This document shows positions 16,337-24,573 of a DNA stretch of 64,000 nt, piece by piece. The notes beneath the pieces are model-generated. The model made no database searches. It was not told where the DNA came from and saw only the letters and a program-made list of their open reading frames with translations. Within the stretch, counting starts at the first letter, position 1. Each line of letters opens with the position of its first letter. This DNA comes from Rhodobacter sp. CZR27 (GTDB lineage: Bacteria > Pseudomonadota > Alphaproteobacteria > Rhodobacterales > Rhodobacteraceae): NCBI RefSeq assembly GCF_002407205.1, contig NZ_CP023548.1:892501-956500 (forward strand). Direction: 5' to 3'. The position numbers and the translations under genes were made by a program.

Positions 16337-17845
16337 TCAGCCGAGCCGGTCGAGCACCAGGAACAGCAGCGCGGCGATTCCCGCGGTGGCCGGCACCGTG
16401 ATGACCCAGGCGGCGGCGATGTTGAGGAAGTGCGCCCTGCGGACCAGCTTGCGCCGCTTGCGCTCCTCGGGCGTCAGCGGCTTGCCCTTCTGCAGGTTCA
16501 GCGCGCGCGCCTTCCGTTCGGCATACCATTCGCGGAAGAAGCCCACGCCGAACACGCCGCCGACGGCGATATGGGTCGAGGAGACCGGCAGCCCCAGCGC
16601 CGAGGCGACGATCACGGTAATGGCCGCCGAAAGCGCCACGCAATAGGCGCGCATCGGGTTGAGCTTGGTGATCTCTGTCCCCACCATGCGGATCAGCTTC
16701 GGCCCGAACAGCACGAGGCCGAACGAGATCCCCGCCGCGCCGATCGCCATGACCCAGAAGGGGATGGCCACCTCGTTGGCGGTGCTGTGCGCCGAGACGG
16801 TGTGGACGATGGCGGCCAGCGGCCCCACGGCATTGGCCACGTCGTTGGCGCCATGCGCGAAGGACAGCAGCGCCGCCGAGATCACCAGCGGCAGGCCGAA
16901 CAGCTTCTTCAGCGACTTCTTGCGGTTCTCCATGCCTTCGGACTGCCGGCGCACATATGGCTTTGCCAGCAGCGTCGCAGCCACCCCGACCGCAAGGCCG
17001 ATCAGGATGGCCGTGGACATGTCCAGCGACACCAGCTTCCTGAGGCCCTTCATCGCGATGTAGGTGGTGAAGGTGCCGCACATGACCCCGATCAGCAGCG
17101 GCACCCAGAAGCGCGCGGCTCCGATCTTGTCCTCGCGCTCGATCAGGCGGTCCTTGATGAAGGCGAGGAAGATCGCGGCGAAGATCGCGCCAAGGACCGG
17201 CGAGATCACCCAGCTTGCCGCGATCTGGCCCATGGTCGGCCAGTTCACCGCCGCCGTCCCGGCCGCTGCGATGCCCGATCCCATCACTCCGCCGACGATC
17301 GAATGCGTGGTCGAGACCGGGGCGCCGCTCGCCGTCGCCACGTTCAGCCAGACCGCCGCGGCGATCAGAGCCGACATCATCACCCAGATGAAGGTGGCGG
17401 GATCGGCCACCATCCGGGGATCGACGATCCCGCCCGAGATCGTGCTGACCACGTCGCCGCCGGCGATCAGCGAGCCCCCGACCTCGAACACCGCCGCGAT
17501 GGCGAGCGCGCCGCCCATGGTGAGCGCATTCGCCCCCACCGCCGGCCCCATGTTGTTCGCCACGTCGTTGGCGCCGATGTTCAGCGCCATGTAGGCGCCG
17601 ATCGCGGCGGCGGCGACGATGATCATCGTGCCGCTCGCGCCGCCCATGAGGATCGAGGCCCCGACACCGCAGAGCACGATGAAGATCAGCGCGATCCCCA
17701 CCGCGACGAGCGGACGCCCGACGAACTGGGTCGCCCGCTCGAGTTGCGAGACGCGCTTGAGATCCTTGTCGAGGGTCTTCCACTGATTGACGGATGCTGC
17801 GGGCCGCTCCTGTGCTGCAGGGGCCGGGCCGTGGGAGATCGTCAT
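16337..17845 (-). CDS. pit: Inorganic phosphate transporter, Pit family
   Basis: A 502-residue inner-membrane protein with about ten hydrophobic segments and the duplicated PiT signature: G-A-N-D-V-A-N-N-M-G-P near residue 90 and G-A-N-D-V-A-N-A-V-G-P in the second half. A charged cytosolic loop (S-E-G-M-E-N-R-K-K-S-L-K-K) separates the halves. It should import phosphate (possibly as a metal complex) coupled to protons or sodium. The start at 17845 is preceded by AGGAC. No phoU-like or pho regulator gene is adjacent. Confidence 0.92.
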   Translation of the reverse strand: MTISHGPAPAAQERPAASVNQWKTLDKDLKRVSQLERATQFVGRPLVAVGIALIFIVLCGVGASILMGGASGTMIIVAAAAIGAYMALNIGANDVANNMGPAVGANALTMGGALAIAAVFEVGGSLIAGGDVVSTISGGIVDPRMVADPATFIWVMMSALIAAAVWLNVATASGAPVSTTHSIVGGVMGSGIAAAGTAAVNWPTMGQIAASWVISPVLGAIFAAIFLAFIKDRLIEREDKIGAARFWVPLLIGVMCGTFTTYIAMKGLRKLVSLDMSTAILIGLAVGVAATLLAKPYVRRQSEGMENRKKSLKKLFGLPLVISAALLSFAHGANDVANAVGPLAAIVHTVSAHSTANEVAIPFWVMAIGAAGISFGLVLFGPKLIRMVGTEITKLNPMRAYCVALSAAITVIVASALGLPVSSTHIAVGGVFGVGFFREWYAERKARALNLQKGKPLTPEERKRRKLVRRAHFLNIAAAWVITVPATAGIAALLFLVLDRLG

Positions 17846-17969
17846 GACTGTCCTGTCATCTTCCTGTTGCGGGGGCCGGGTATCCTGAACCGGCCCTTGC
17901 GGCAACGATTCGGCAACCGATGCACAGGATCGCAAGGTCGCGGCCCCGCAGGCTTTCCGTCCGCGCGGG

Positions 17970-18875
17970 TCAGATGCGCTGCAGCTTCACCGGCTCGCTT
18001 CGCCCCAGCCGCAGGAAATGCGCCATGAAGGGCTTGGTCGCATCCTCGCTGCGGGTGGCGGCATAGAGGCGCTTCGTCACCGTCTCCGGTCCCAGCGGGC
18101 GCGTCACGTAGTCGGCATGGCTGCGCACGTCGCGCAGCACCCAGTCGGGCAGCACCGCGACGCCGCGGTTCGAGGCCACGAGCATCAGGATGACGGCTGT
18201 CAACTCGACCTGCCGGGTGCCGCGCGGCTCGACCTTCGCGGGCGTCAGCACCTCGGTGAAGACGTCGAGGCGGTCGCGCGACACCGGATAGGTGATCAGC
18301 ATCTGGTCGCGGAAATCCTCGGCCTCGATGAAGGGCTTGGCGGCGAGCGGGTTCGCGGCCGCGGCGACGAAGGTGGGGTGATAGTCGAAGAGCGGGTTGA
18401 AGGTCATGCCCTCGACCGTCACCGGATCGGAGGAGATCACCAGATCCACCTCTTCGCGCATCAGGGCGGGCAGCGCCTCGAAGGCGAGTCCCGCGCGGAT
18501 GTCCACGTCGATCTCGGGCCACGCATTGCGGAAGAGTTCCAGCACCGGGAACAGCCACTCGAAACATGCGTGGCATTCAATGGCGATATGCAGCCGGCCG
18601 GTGCGGCCGGAGCGCAGCGCGCGGAACTCGTCCTCCAGCGCATCGATCTCGGGCAGGATGCGCTCGGCCAGCCGAAGCATCCGCACCCCGGCCGCGGAAA
18701 GCTTCAAGGGCTTGGAACGGCGCACGAAAAGCTCGATCCCGGCCTGATCCTCCAGCCCCTTGACCTGATGCGACAGCGCCGATTGCGTCATGTTCAGCAT
18801 GTCCGCCGCGCGCGCGAGGCCCCCCGCCTGATGGATCGCGCGGATCGTGCGCAGGTGGCGGAGTTCGAGGTGCAT
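17970..18875 (-). CDS. metR: LysR-family regulator, MetR-like
   Basis: A 301-residue LysR protein with an N-terminal winged helix (L-A-R-A-A-D-M-L-N-M-T-Q-S-A-L-S-H-Q) and a substrate-binding co-inducer domain. It is divergent from metF across 94 bases. MetR, which senses homocysteine and activates methionine genes, has this position and overall size, so the assignment rests on context plus family. The start M-H-L-E-L-R-H-L-R at 18875 is typical of MetR; longer frames upstream would run into metF. The possible operator at 18910-18922 supports the call. Confidence 0.85.
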   Translation of the reverse strand: MHLELRHLRTIRAIHQAGGLARAADMLNMTQSALSHQVKGLEDQAGIELFVRRSKPLKLSAAGVRMLRLAERILPEIDALEDEFRALRSGRTGRLHIAIECHACFEWLFPVLELFRNAWPEIDVDIRAGLAFEALPALMREEVDLVISSDPVTVEGMTFNPLFDYHPTFVAAAANPLAAKPFIEAEDFRDQMLITYPVSRDRLDVFTEVLTPAKVEPRGTRQVELTAVILMLVASNRGVAVLPDWVLRDVRSHADYVTRPLGPETVTKRLYAATRSEDATKPFMAHFLRLGRSEPVKLQRI

Positions 18876-18909
18876 GATACGGTTGGCCTCATATTGATCT
18901 TGAGCATTA

Positions 18910-18922
18910 TGAATTTGTCTCA
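18910..18922. promoter_or_regulatory. Candidate MetR box between metR and metF
   Basis: TGAATTTGTCTCA matches the MetR consensus TGAA-N5-TTCA with one mismatch and lies midway between the divergent starts. LysR regulators usually bind here to control both genes. It is a single-site match, so modest confidence. Confidence 0.4.
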
Positions 18923-18969
18923 CATGGCCGATGCTGCCACAAGAGAGGCAAGGAACAGGAGACAGTCCC

Positions 18970-19836
18970 ATGGCCAGACCGCGCATCTCGTTCGAGTTCT
19001 TCCCGCCGCAGACGCTCGAGGCGTCGTTCCGGCTGTGGGAGACGGCGCAGATGCTGGCGCCCCTGAAGCCCGACTTCGTGTCGGTCACCTACGGCGCGGG
19101 CGGGACGACCCGCAAGCTGACCCATGACGCGGTGGAGACGATCCACAACCACTACAAGCTGAACGTGGCCGCGCACCTGACCTGCGTCGATGCGACGAAG
19201 GCCGAGACGCTGGAAATCGCGAACTCCTACGCCGAGGCGGGCGTGACCGAGATCGTGGCGCTGCGCGGCGACGCGCCCAAGGGCACCGAACGCTTCACGC
19301 CTCACGCCGACGGCTTCGCGAATTCCATCGAGCTGGTCGAGGCGCTGGCCGAGACCGGCAAGTTCAAGCTGCGCGTCGGCGCCTACCCCGAGCCGCACCC
19401 CGACTCGGCCGATACGCTCGCCGACGTCCGCTGGCTGAAGCGCAAGATCGAGGCGGGCGCGACCTCCGCCATCACCCAGTTCTTCTTCGAGGCCGAGACC
19501 TTCCTGCGCTTCCGCGACCTCTGCGTGAAGGAGGGGATCACGGCGCCGATCATCCCGGGCATCCTGCCGATCGACAACTGGAACGGAGTGAAGAAGTTCG
19601 CCGCCCGCTGCGGCTCGCAGGTGCCGGGCTGGCTCGACGAGGCCTTTGCCCATGCCAAGCGCGACGACCGGGAGGAGCTGTTCTCGGTCGCGCTCTGCAC
19701 CGAGCTTTGCGACAAGCTGCTCTGCGAAGGGGTCGAGGACCTGCACTTCTACACGCTGAACCGCCCGACGCTGACGCGCGAGGTCTGCCACGCGCTGGGC
19801 ATCCTGCCGGAAGTGGCGCTGCAGAACGTGGCCTGA
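18970..19836 (+). CDS. metF: 5,10-methylenetetrahydrofolate reductase
   Basis: A 288-residue TIM-barrel flavoprotein reducing methylene-THF to methyl-THF for methionine synthesis. Signature elements: F-E-F-F-P-P near the start (catalytic Glu), V-T-Y-G-A-G-G-T-T near residue 40, L-R-G-D near 98, and Q-F-F-F near 174. Length is normal for bacterial MetF. The ATG at 18970 follows AGGAG at a spacing of eight. A strong terminator follows at 19859, so the gene is monocistronic. Confidence 0.96.
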   Translation: MARPRISFEFFPPQTLEASFRLWETAQMLAPLKPDFVSVTYGAGGTTRKLTHDAVETIHNHYKLNVAAHLTCVDATKAETLEIANSYAEAGVTEIVALRGDAPKGTERFTPHADGFANSIELVEALAETGKFKLRVGAYPEPHPDSADTLADVRWLKRKIEAGATSAITQFFFEAETFLRFRDLCVKEGITAPIIPGILPIDNWNGVKKFAARCGSQVPGWLDEAFAHAKRDDREELFSVALCTELCDKLLCEGVEDLHFYTLNRPTLTREVCHALGILPEVALQNVA

Positions 19837-19858
19837 GGTCGGCAAGGACCAGAAAACG

Positions 19859-19886
19859 AAACGCCCGGGGAAGTCCCCGGGCGTTT
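19859..19886. terminator. Rho-independent terminator, metF / bioY
   Basis: AAACGCCCGGGG (19859-19870) and CCCCGGGCGTTT (19875-19886) form a perfect 12-bp stem over the loop AAGT, flanked by A and T residues on both sides. It lies between two convergent genes and can act in both directions. Confidence 0.85.
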
Positions 19887-19908
19887 GGCGTTTCAGAGGC
19901 AGGCCGAC

Positions 19909-20454
19909 TCAGGAGCGCGAGATCAGCGTCCAGGGCCGGACCTGCTCGATCCCGCGCGTGACCAGCGCGGCGATGGCGCATTTCAGGAGGTCGCCGGTGA
20001 GGTAGGGCGTCAGCAGAAGCACCGTCTCCTCCAGCGTCTTGCCGAGCTTCCACGCCATGCCCGCCACGCCGAAGCCGTAGAGCACGACGATCCCACCCAG
20101 GATGCAGCCGACGAACGAGGCCAGGGCCACCGGCGCCGAGCGCCACTGTCCGACGACGAGGCCGGCGACGAAGGCGGCGAAGGGGAAGCCCACGATGAAG
20201 CCCACCGTGGGCCCCGCCAGCACGCCGATCCCGCCGCGGCCGCCCGACAGCAGCGGCAGCCCGAGGAAGACGAGGACGAGGAACAGGAGCACCGCCAGCG
20301 CGCCGCGCCTGGCGCCGAGGACGGTGCCGCAGAGCATCACGCCCAGCGACTGCGCCGTGATCGGCACGCCGGACATCAGCGTGATCTGCGGAACCAGCCC
20401 CAGCACGGCGATCAGGGCCGCGAAGAGTGCGATGAGGGTGACGTTGCGTTCCAT
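19909..20454 (-). CDS. bioY: Biotin ECF transporter substrate-binding component BioY
   Basis: A 181-residue membrane protein with about six hydrophobic segments, the biotin-binding S component of an ECF-type importer. It contains the BioY features V-P-I-T-A-Q-S-L-G-V near the N-terminus and G-P-T-V-G-F-I-V-G-F in the middle. The start M-E-R-N-V-T-L at 20454 fits the 13-base gap to bioN and gives the normal length. It is the last gene of bioM-bioN-bioY and ends at the shared terminator. Confidence 0.94.
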   Translation of the reverse strand: MERNVTLIALFAALIAVLGLVPQITLMSGVPITAQSLGVMLCGTVLGARRGALAVLLFLVLVFLGLPLLSGGRGGIGVLAGPTVGFIVGFPFAAFVAGLVVGQWRSAPVALASFVGCILGGIVVLYGFGVAGMAWKLGKTLEETVLLLTPYLTGDLLKCAIAALVTRGIEQVRPWTLISRS

Positions 20455-20467
20455 GGGTCTCCTTCCC

Positions 20468-21064
20468 CTACAAGCCGCCGCGGGCGCGGATGGCCTCGGC
20501 CACCTGCTCGGCATCGTCGAGCGCGCCCAGGGCCAGCGGCACCACGATCCGCCACGTCGGACGGCGTGGGCTTCTCGCGCGCCATGCCTCGGCCAGTCGC
20601 TCTGCACGCGCCAGTAGCACCGGGGTGAAGCGGATGACAAGCGCGATGCTGACGGCCAGCACGTGCGGCTGCAGGCCGAGGTGGCGGAAGGGCCGGGCCA
20701 GCCGCTCCAGCACCGCGATCATCGCGTCGAGCCGCGTCGTCATGGTCACGAGGTTCGCGAGCGCCACCGCCGTCGTCAGCTTCAGCGCGATGGTCGCGCC
20801 CGCCGCCACCTCTCCGGTCCAGACATGCCAGACCGCGAGGACGAGCAGGAACGGCCAGAGCGGCCGCAGCATCCGCAGCCCGTGCGCGGCGAAGCGCCCG
20901 CCCTGAGCCGCGTAGAGGCAGGCCGTCGCCGCTGCAGCAACGGCCGCCGATGCGGGCGAGCCGAGCGGCATCAGCAGCACGGTCGCGATGGCCAGCGCGG
21001 CGAGCTTGAGGCCCGCCGGCAGGCCATGCAGGCGGGTTTCAACCGGCGAGGTGAGTGTCAGCAT
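20468..21064 (-). CDS. bioN: Biotin ECF transporter transmembrane component BioN (EcfT type)
   Basis: A 198-residue membrane protein with several hydrophobic helices and the EcfT-type A-R-A-E-R-L-A-E-A-W-R-A-R motif near residue 155, which docks on the ATPase. Its start lies inside the end of bioM (26-base overlap), and bioY follows after 13 bases. The order bioM-bioN-bioY and the small size are those described for Rhodobacter capsulatus BioMNY, a stand-alone biotin importer. Confidence 0.9.
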   Translation of the reverse strand: MLTLTSPVETRLHGLPAGLKLAALAIATVLLMPLGSPASAAVAAAATACLYAAQGGRFAAHGLRMLRPLWPFLLVLAVWHVWTGEVAAGATIALKLTTAVALANLVTMTTRLDAMIAVLERLARPFRHLGLQPHVLAVSIALVIRFTPVLLARAERLAEAWRARSPRRPTWRIVVPLALGALDDAEQVAEAIRARGGL

Positions 21065-21785
21065 CGAAGCCCCCCAGCCGCCGCATCTCGGCGCGGTATT
21101 CGCCGGCCACCGGTCCTGCGGGTCCGTCGCGCCGCACCTGTCCCGCCTCCAGCCAGATCACCCGGTCGTAGTCCTCGACCATCGCGGGATCGTGCGTGAT
21201 CGTCACCAGCCGCTGCGGCAGCCCGCCGAGCAGCCGCGTCAGGCGGATCTGCATCGGCAGGTCCAGCCCGGCGAAGGGTTCGTCGAGCAGGATGGTCCGC
21301 GGCTCCATCGCGAGGACCGCGAGCAGGCAGAGCAGCTGGCGCTGCCCGTGCGACAGCGTCGCGACGGGCGCCCTGGCCCAGTGCGCGCGGCCGTGCGCGG
21401 CCAGCACCGCGAGCGCCGCCTTGCGCGCCTCGGTCCCGCTGCGTCCCATCTGGCGCAGGCCGAAGGCCAGTTCCTCCTCGACGGTCGGGAAGATGATCTG
21501 GTGATCCGGGTTCTGGAACAGGATGCCGAGCGCCGAGAGCATGGCGCGGCGGTCCTTCGCCGGGTCCGTGCCCTCGACCGCGACGGAGCCCGCGGTCGGC
21601 GCGATCAGACCGGCCATCAACCGCAGCAGCGTCGTCTTGCCCGAGCCGTTCTGCCCGAGGATGCCGATCCGCCGCTCCGTCAGCCGGAGCGTGAGGCCCG
21701 AGAGGATCGTGCGCCCGCCCACGGCATAGGAAGCGCCGTCGAGCAGGATGCCGGTGTCGGAGGTCGGGAGGTTCGTCTGCCGCAT
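21039..21785 (-). CDS. bioM: Biotin ECF transporter ATPase BioM
   Basis: A 248-residue ABC ATPase. Walker A is G-Q-N-G-S-G-K-T-T, the signature is L-S-H-G-Q-R-Q (typical of ECF ATPases), and Walker B is T-I-L-L-D-E-P-F-A-G-L-D. Only one ATPase is encoded, as in BioMNY, so the protein must act as a homodimer. It is first in the operon, downstream of gabT on the same strand but separated by a hairpin. I did not find a convincing BioR-type TTATCTATAA box upstream. Confidence 0.92.
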   Translation of the reverse strand: MRQTNLPTSDTGILLDGASYAVGGRTILSGLTLRLTERRIGILGQNGSGKTTLLRLMAGLIAPTAGSVAVEGTDPAKDRRAMLSALGILFQNPDHQIIFPTVEEELAFGLRQMGRSGTEARKAALAVLAAHGRAHWARAPVATLSHGQRQLLCLLAVLAMEPRTILLDEPFAGLDLPMQIRLTRLLGGLPQRLVTITHDPAMVEDYDRVIWLEAGQVRRDGPAGPVAGEYRAEMRRLGGFDADTHLAG

Positions 21786-21861
21786 CCGCGCCTCATAGAC
21801 GGGGCCGGGGGCGCTGCCAAGCGGCCGGGGCTGCCGGCCGCGCAGCCGGCTCAGGTCGATG

Positions 21862-21893
21862 GGTGCGGCGCCCCGATGGCCGGGCGCCGCACC
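21862..21893 (-). terminator. Terminator-like hairpin after gabT
   Basis: GGTGCGGCGCCC (21862-21873) pairs with GGGCGCCGCACC (21882-21893), a 12-bp perfect stem with an eight-base loop, eight bases beyond the gabT stop. It has no T run, but the stem is very stable. Confidence 0.5.
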
Positions 21894-21900
21894 AGAGCAA

Positions 21901-23175
21901 TCAGGCCCGGGCCGCGGCGACGGCGGCCTCGAGGATCTCCATCGCCTCGGCGAAATGCGCGTCGGGGATGGTGATCGGGGCGAGGAAGCGGATCACGTTG
22001 CCGTAGACCCCGCAGGTGAGCAGGATCAGCCCGCGCTTCAGCGCCTCTTCCCGCACGCGGCCGGTAAAGCCCGCGTCCGGCTCCTTCGTGCCCGGATTGG
22101 CGAACTCGACGGCGACCATGAAGCCGGGTCCGCGGATGTCCACGATCTCGGGAGTGGTGGAGCGGATCGATTCCAGCTTCTGCTTCAGCCGGCTGCCGAG
22201 TTCGTTCGCCCGGCCGCAGAGATCCTCTTCTTCGATCACGTCGAGCACGGCATGGGCCGCCGCGACCCCGAGCGGGTTGCCGCCATAGGTGCCGCCGAGG
22301 CCGCCCGGATGCGCCGCGTCCATGATCTCGGCGCGGCCGGTCACCGCGGCGATCGGCAGGCCGCCGCCGAGGCCCTTGGCCATCGTCGTGAGGTCCGGCG
22401 CCACGTCGTAGCCGTGCATCGCGAACAGCTTGCCGGTCCGCGCGAAGCCGGTCTGCACCTCGTCGGCGATCATCACGATGCCGTGCTCGTCGCAGAGCGC
22501 GCGGATGGCGCGCACCAGATCCTTCGGCGCGGGGTAGAAGCCGCCCTCGCCCTGCACGGGCTCGAAGATGATCGCAGCGACGCGCTTCGGGTCCACGTCC
22601 GACTTGAAGAGCTTGGTGATCCCGGCCAGCGCCTCGGCGTTCGAGATGCCGTGCACGTCCTGCGGGAAGGGGACGTGGAAGACCTCGGGCATCATCGGGC
22701 CGAAGCCCTTCTTGTAGGGCTCGACCTTGCCGGTAAGCGTCATGGTCATGAAGGTCCGGCCGTGGAAGGCGCCGCCGAAGGCGATGACGCCCGAGCGCCC
22801 CGTATGGATGCGGGCGATCTTTATCGCGTTCTCGACCGATTCGGCCCCGGTGGTGACGAAGATGGTTTTCTTCGCGAAATCGCCCGGCGCGGCCGCGTTC
22901 AGGCGCTCCGCGAGGCGGATGTAGTTCTCATATGGCAACACCTGATGGCAGGTGTGCGTGAAGCGGCCCATCTGCTCGGTCACGGCGGCCATGACCTTGG
23001 GATGGCAGTGGCCGGTGTTCACCACGGCGATGCCCGCGGCGAAGTCGATGTAACGGCGGCCCTCGATGTCCCAGATCTCGGCGTTCAGCGCGCGATCGGC
23101 ATAGATCTGGGTCTGCATGCCCACCCCGCGGGACACGGCTTCGTCACGGCGGCGGCTCACTTCGGCGTTCAGCAT
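21901..23175 (-). CDS. gabT: 4-aminobutyrate aminotransferase
   Basis: A 424-residue class III PLP aminotransferase, moving the amino group of GABA (or a related omega-amino acid) to 2-oxoglutarate. Key features: T-G-A-E-S-V-E-N-A-I-K near residue 108, the PLP-contacting I-A-D-E-V-Q-T-G-F near 240, and catalytic lysine in T-T-M-A-K-G-L-G-G-G-L-P near 268. AGGAG lies six bases before the ATG. No succinate-semialdehyde dehydrogenase gene is adjacent, so the partner enzyme must be elsewhere. Confidence 0.92.
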   Translation of the reverse strand: MLNAEVSRRRDEAVSRGVGMQTQIYADRALNAEIWDIEGRRYIDFAAGIAVVNTGHCHPKVMAAVTEQMGRFTHTCHQVLPYENYIRLAERLNAAAPGDFAKKTIFVTTGAESVENAIKIARIHTGRSGVIAFGGAFHGRTFMTMTLTGKVEPYKKGFGPMMPEVFHVPFPQDVHGISNAEALAGITKLFKSDVDPKRVAAIIFEPVQGEGGFYPAPKDLVRAIRALCDEHGIVMIADEVQTGFARTGKLFAMHGYDVAPDLTTMAKGLGGGLPIAAVTGRAEIMDAAHPGGLGGTYGGNPLGVAAAHAVLDVIEEEDLCGRANELGSRLKQKLESIRSTTPEIVDIRGPGFMVAVEFANPGTKEPDAGFTGRVREEALKRGLILLTCGVYGNVIRFLAPITIPDAHFAEAMEILEAAVAAARA

Positions 23176-23352
23176 CACTGGCTCCTTCAAGGCCCGGCAG
23201 GCGCAAAGATTCGCTCCCTGCTTGGACCGCCCGAAAGCGACTTTCAATCGCATCTGCGACAGGCTATCGCGCAGGCACGGCCCCGCATCGGATTCATCCC
23301 TCGTTAACCCATTCGCGGGCACGGTGCGACTCGGACCGACAGGGAGGCACCC

Positions 23353-24483
23353 ATGCAGCAGGCGGCGTCCGAGATACCCTTCCTCGCCCCCGTGCCCGAG
23401 CGCGAGCGGCTGGACTGGCTGCGGCTGATCCGCTCGCGCCGGGTTGGTCCGGCGACCTTTCACCGTCTTCTGGCGGAACACGGCACCGCGACGGCCGCGC
23501 TCGAGGCGCTGCCGGCCATCGCCGGAGCGGCGGGGATCGACGGTTACGAGGCCTGCCCGATCCCGGTTGCGCTGAAGGAACTGGCGGCGGGCAGGGCGCG
23601 GGGCGCCTCGCTGCTGTGCTGGTCCGATCCCGCCTATCCGCCGGCGCTGCGCGAGATCCCCGATGCGCCGCCGGTGCTGTGGGTGCAGGGCGACGCCGCG
23701 CTGCTCGCGCGGCCGATGGTCGCGCTCGTGGGCGCGCGGAACGCCTCGAGCCTTGGGCTGCGGATGGCGCGCAAGCTTGCCACGGCGATGGGAGAGGCGG
23801 GATATGTCGTCGTCTCGGGCCTTGCGCGCGGTATCGACACCGAGGCGCATCTGGCCGCACTCGACCGCGGCACGGTCGCGGTGCAGGCCGGCGGGGTCGA
23901 GGTGATCTACCCGTCCGAGAACGCCACGCTGGCGGGGCAGATCGCGGCCGTCGGCTGCCGGATCTCGGAGCAGGCGATGGGCTTGGTGCCGCAGGCCCGC
24001 CACTTTCCGCTGAGGAACCGCATCGTCTCGGGGCTGGCGAAGGCCGTGGTGGTGGTCGAGGCCGCCGCGCGCTCGGGCAGTCTGATCACCGCGCGCGAGG
24101 CGCTCGACCAGGGACGCGAGGTCTTCGCCGTGCCGGGCCATCCGTTCGATCCGCGGGCCGCCGGCTGCAACCAGCTGATCCGCGACGGGGCGATGCTGGT
24201 CCGGCATGCGGCCGACATCATCGAGGCGATCGGCAGCGTCCGCCCGGGCGCTTCGGTCCCGCGGACGGACCCGGTGCCCGATCCGCCGCGCCGCCCGCTC
24301 TACGAGATCGCGGCCGTGCACAACCTGATCCTCGAGCGTCTGGGCCCGGTTCCGGTGCCCGAGGACCAGCTGATCCGCGATCTGTCGCTGCCCGCGGGGC
24401 GGGTCGCGCAGGAGCTTGTGACGCTGGAACTCGACGGCCGGATCCAGCGCGACCCCGGCGGGCTGGTCTCGCGTCCGGTCTGA
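23353..24483 (+). CDS. dprA: DNA-processing protein DprA
   Basis: The protein is 376 residues and loads RecA on incoming single-stranded DNA during transformation. The Rossmann-like core starts with V-A-L-V-G-A-R-N-A-S near residue 123 and includes V-S-G-L-A-R-G-I-D-T-E-A-H, the most conserved DprA signature, and later E-A-A-A-R-S-G-S-L-I-T-A. An N-terminal SAM-like region (1-70) and a C-terminal winged-helix domain (about 315-376) complete the usual layout. GGGAGG precedes the ATG. It lies 90 bases upstream of topA, a common alphaproteobacterial gene order. Confidence 0.95.
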   Translation: MQQAASEIPFLAPVPERERLDWLRLIRSRRVGPATFHRLLAEHGTATAALEALPAIAGAAGIDGYEACPIPVALKELAAGRARGASLLCWSDPAYPPALREIPDAPPVLWVQGDAALLARPMVALVGARNASSLGLRMARKLATAMGEAGYVVVSGLARGIDTEAHLAALDRGTVAVQAGGVEVIYPSENATLAGQIAAVGCRISEQAMGLVPQARHFPLRNRIVSGLAKAVVVVEAAARSGSLITAREALDQGREVFAVPGHPFDPRAAGCNQLIRDGAMLVRHAADIIEAIGSVRPGASVPRTDPVPDPPRRPLYEIAAVHNLILERLGPVPVPEDQLIRDLSLPAGRVAQELVTLELDGRIQRDPGGLVSRPV

Positions 24484-24573
24484 CGGCGGCCCGAGCCGCG
24501 CATTGACATTGGCCTGCGATCCCCCACATGGTGCCGCGCCAATCCCGAAGGTCGCAGGGCAGAAGAGGGTCCC

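Noticed and set aside
21786..21900. BioR operator upstream of bioM
   Set aside because: No TTATCTATAA-like palindrome; only a weak CATAGA match was seen.
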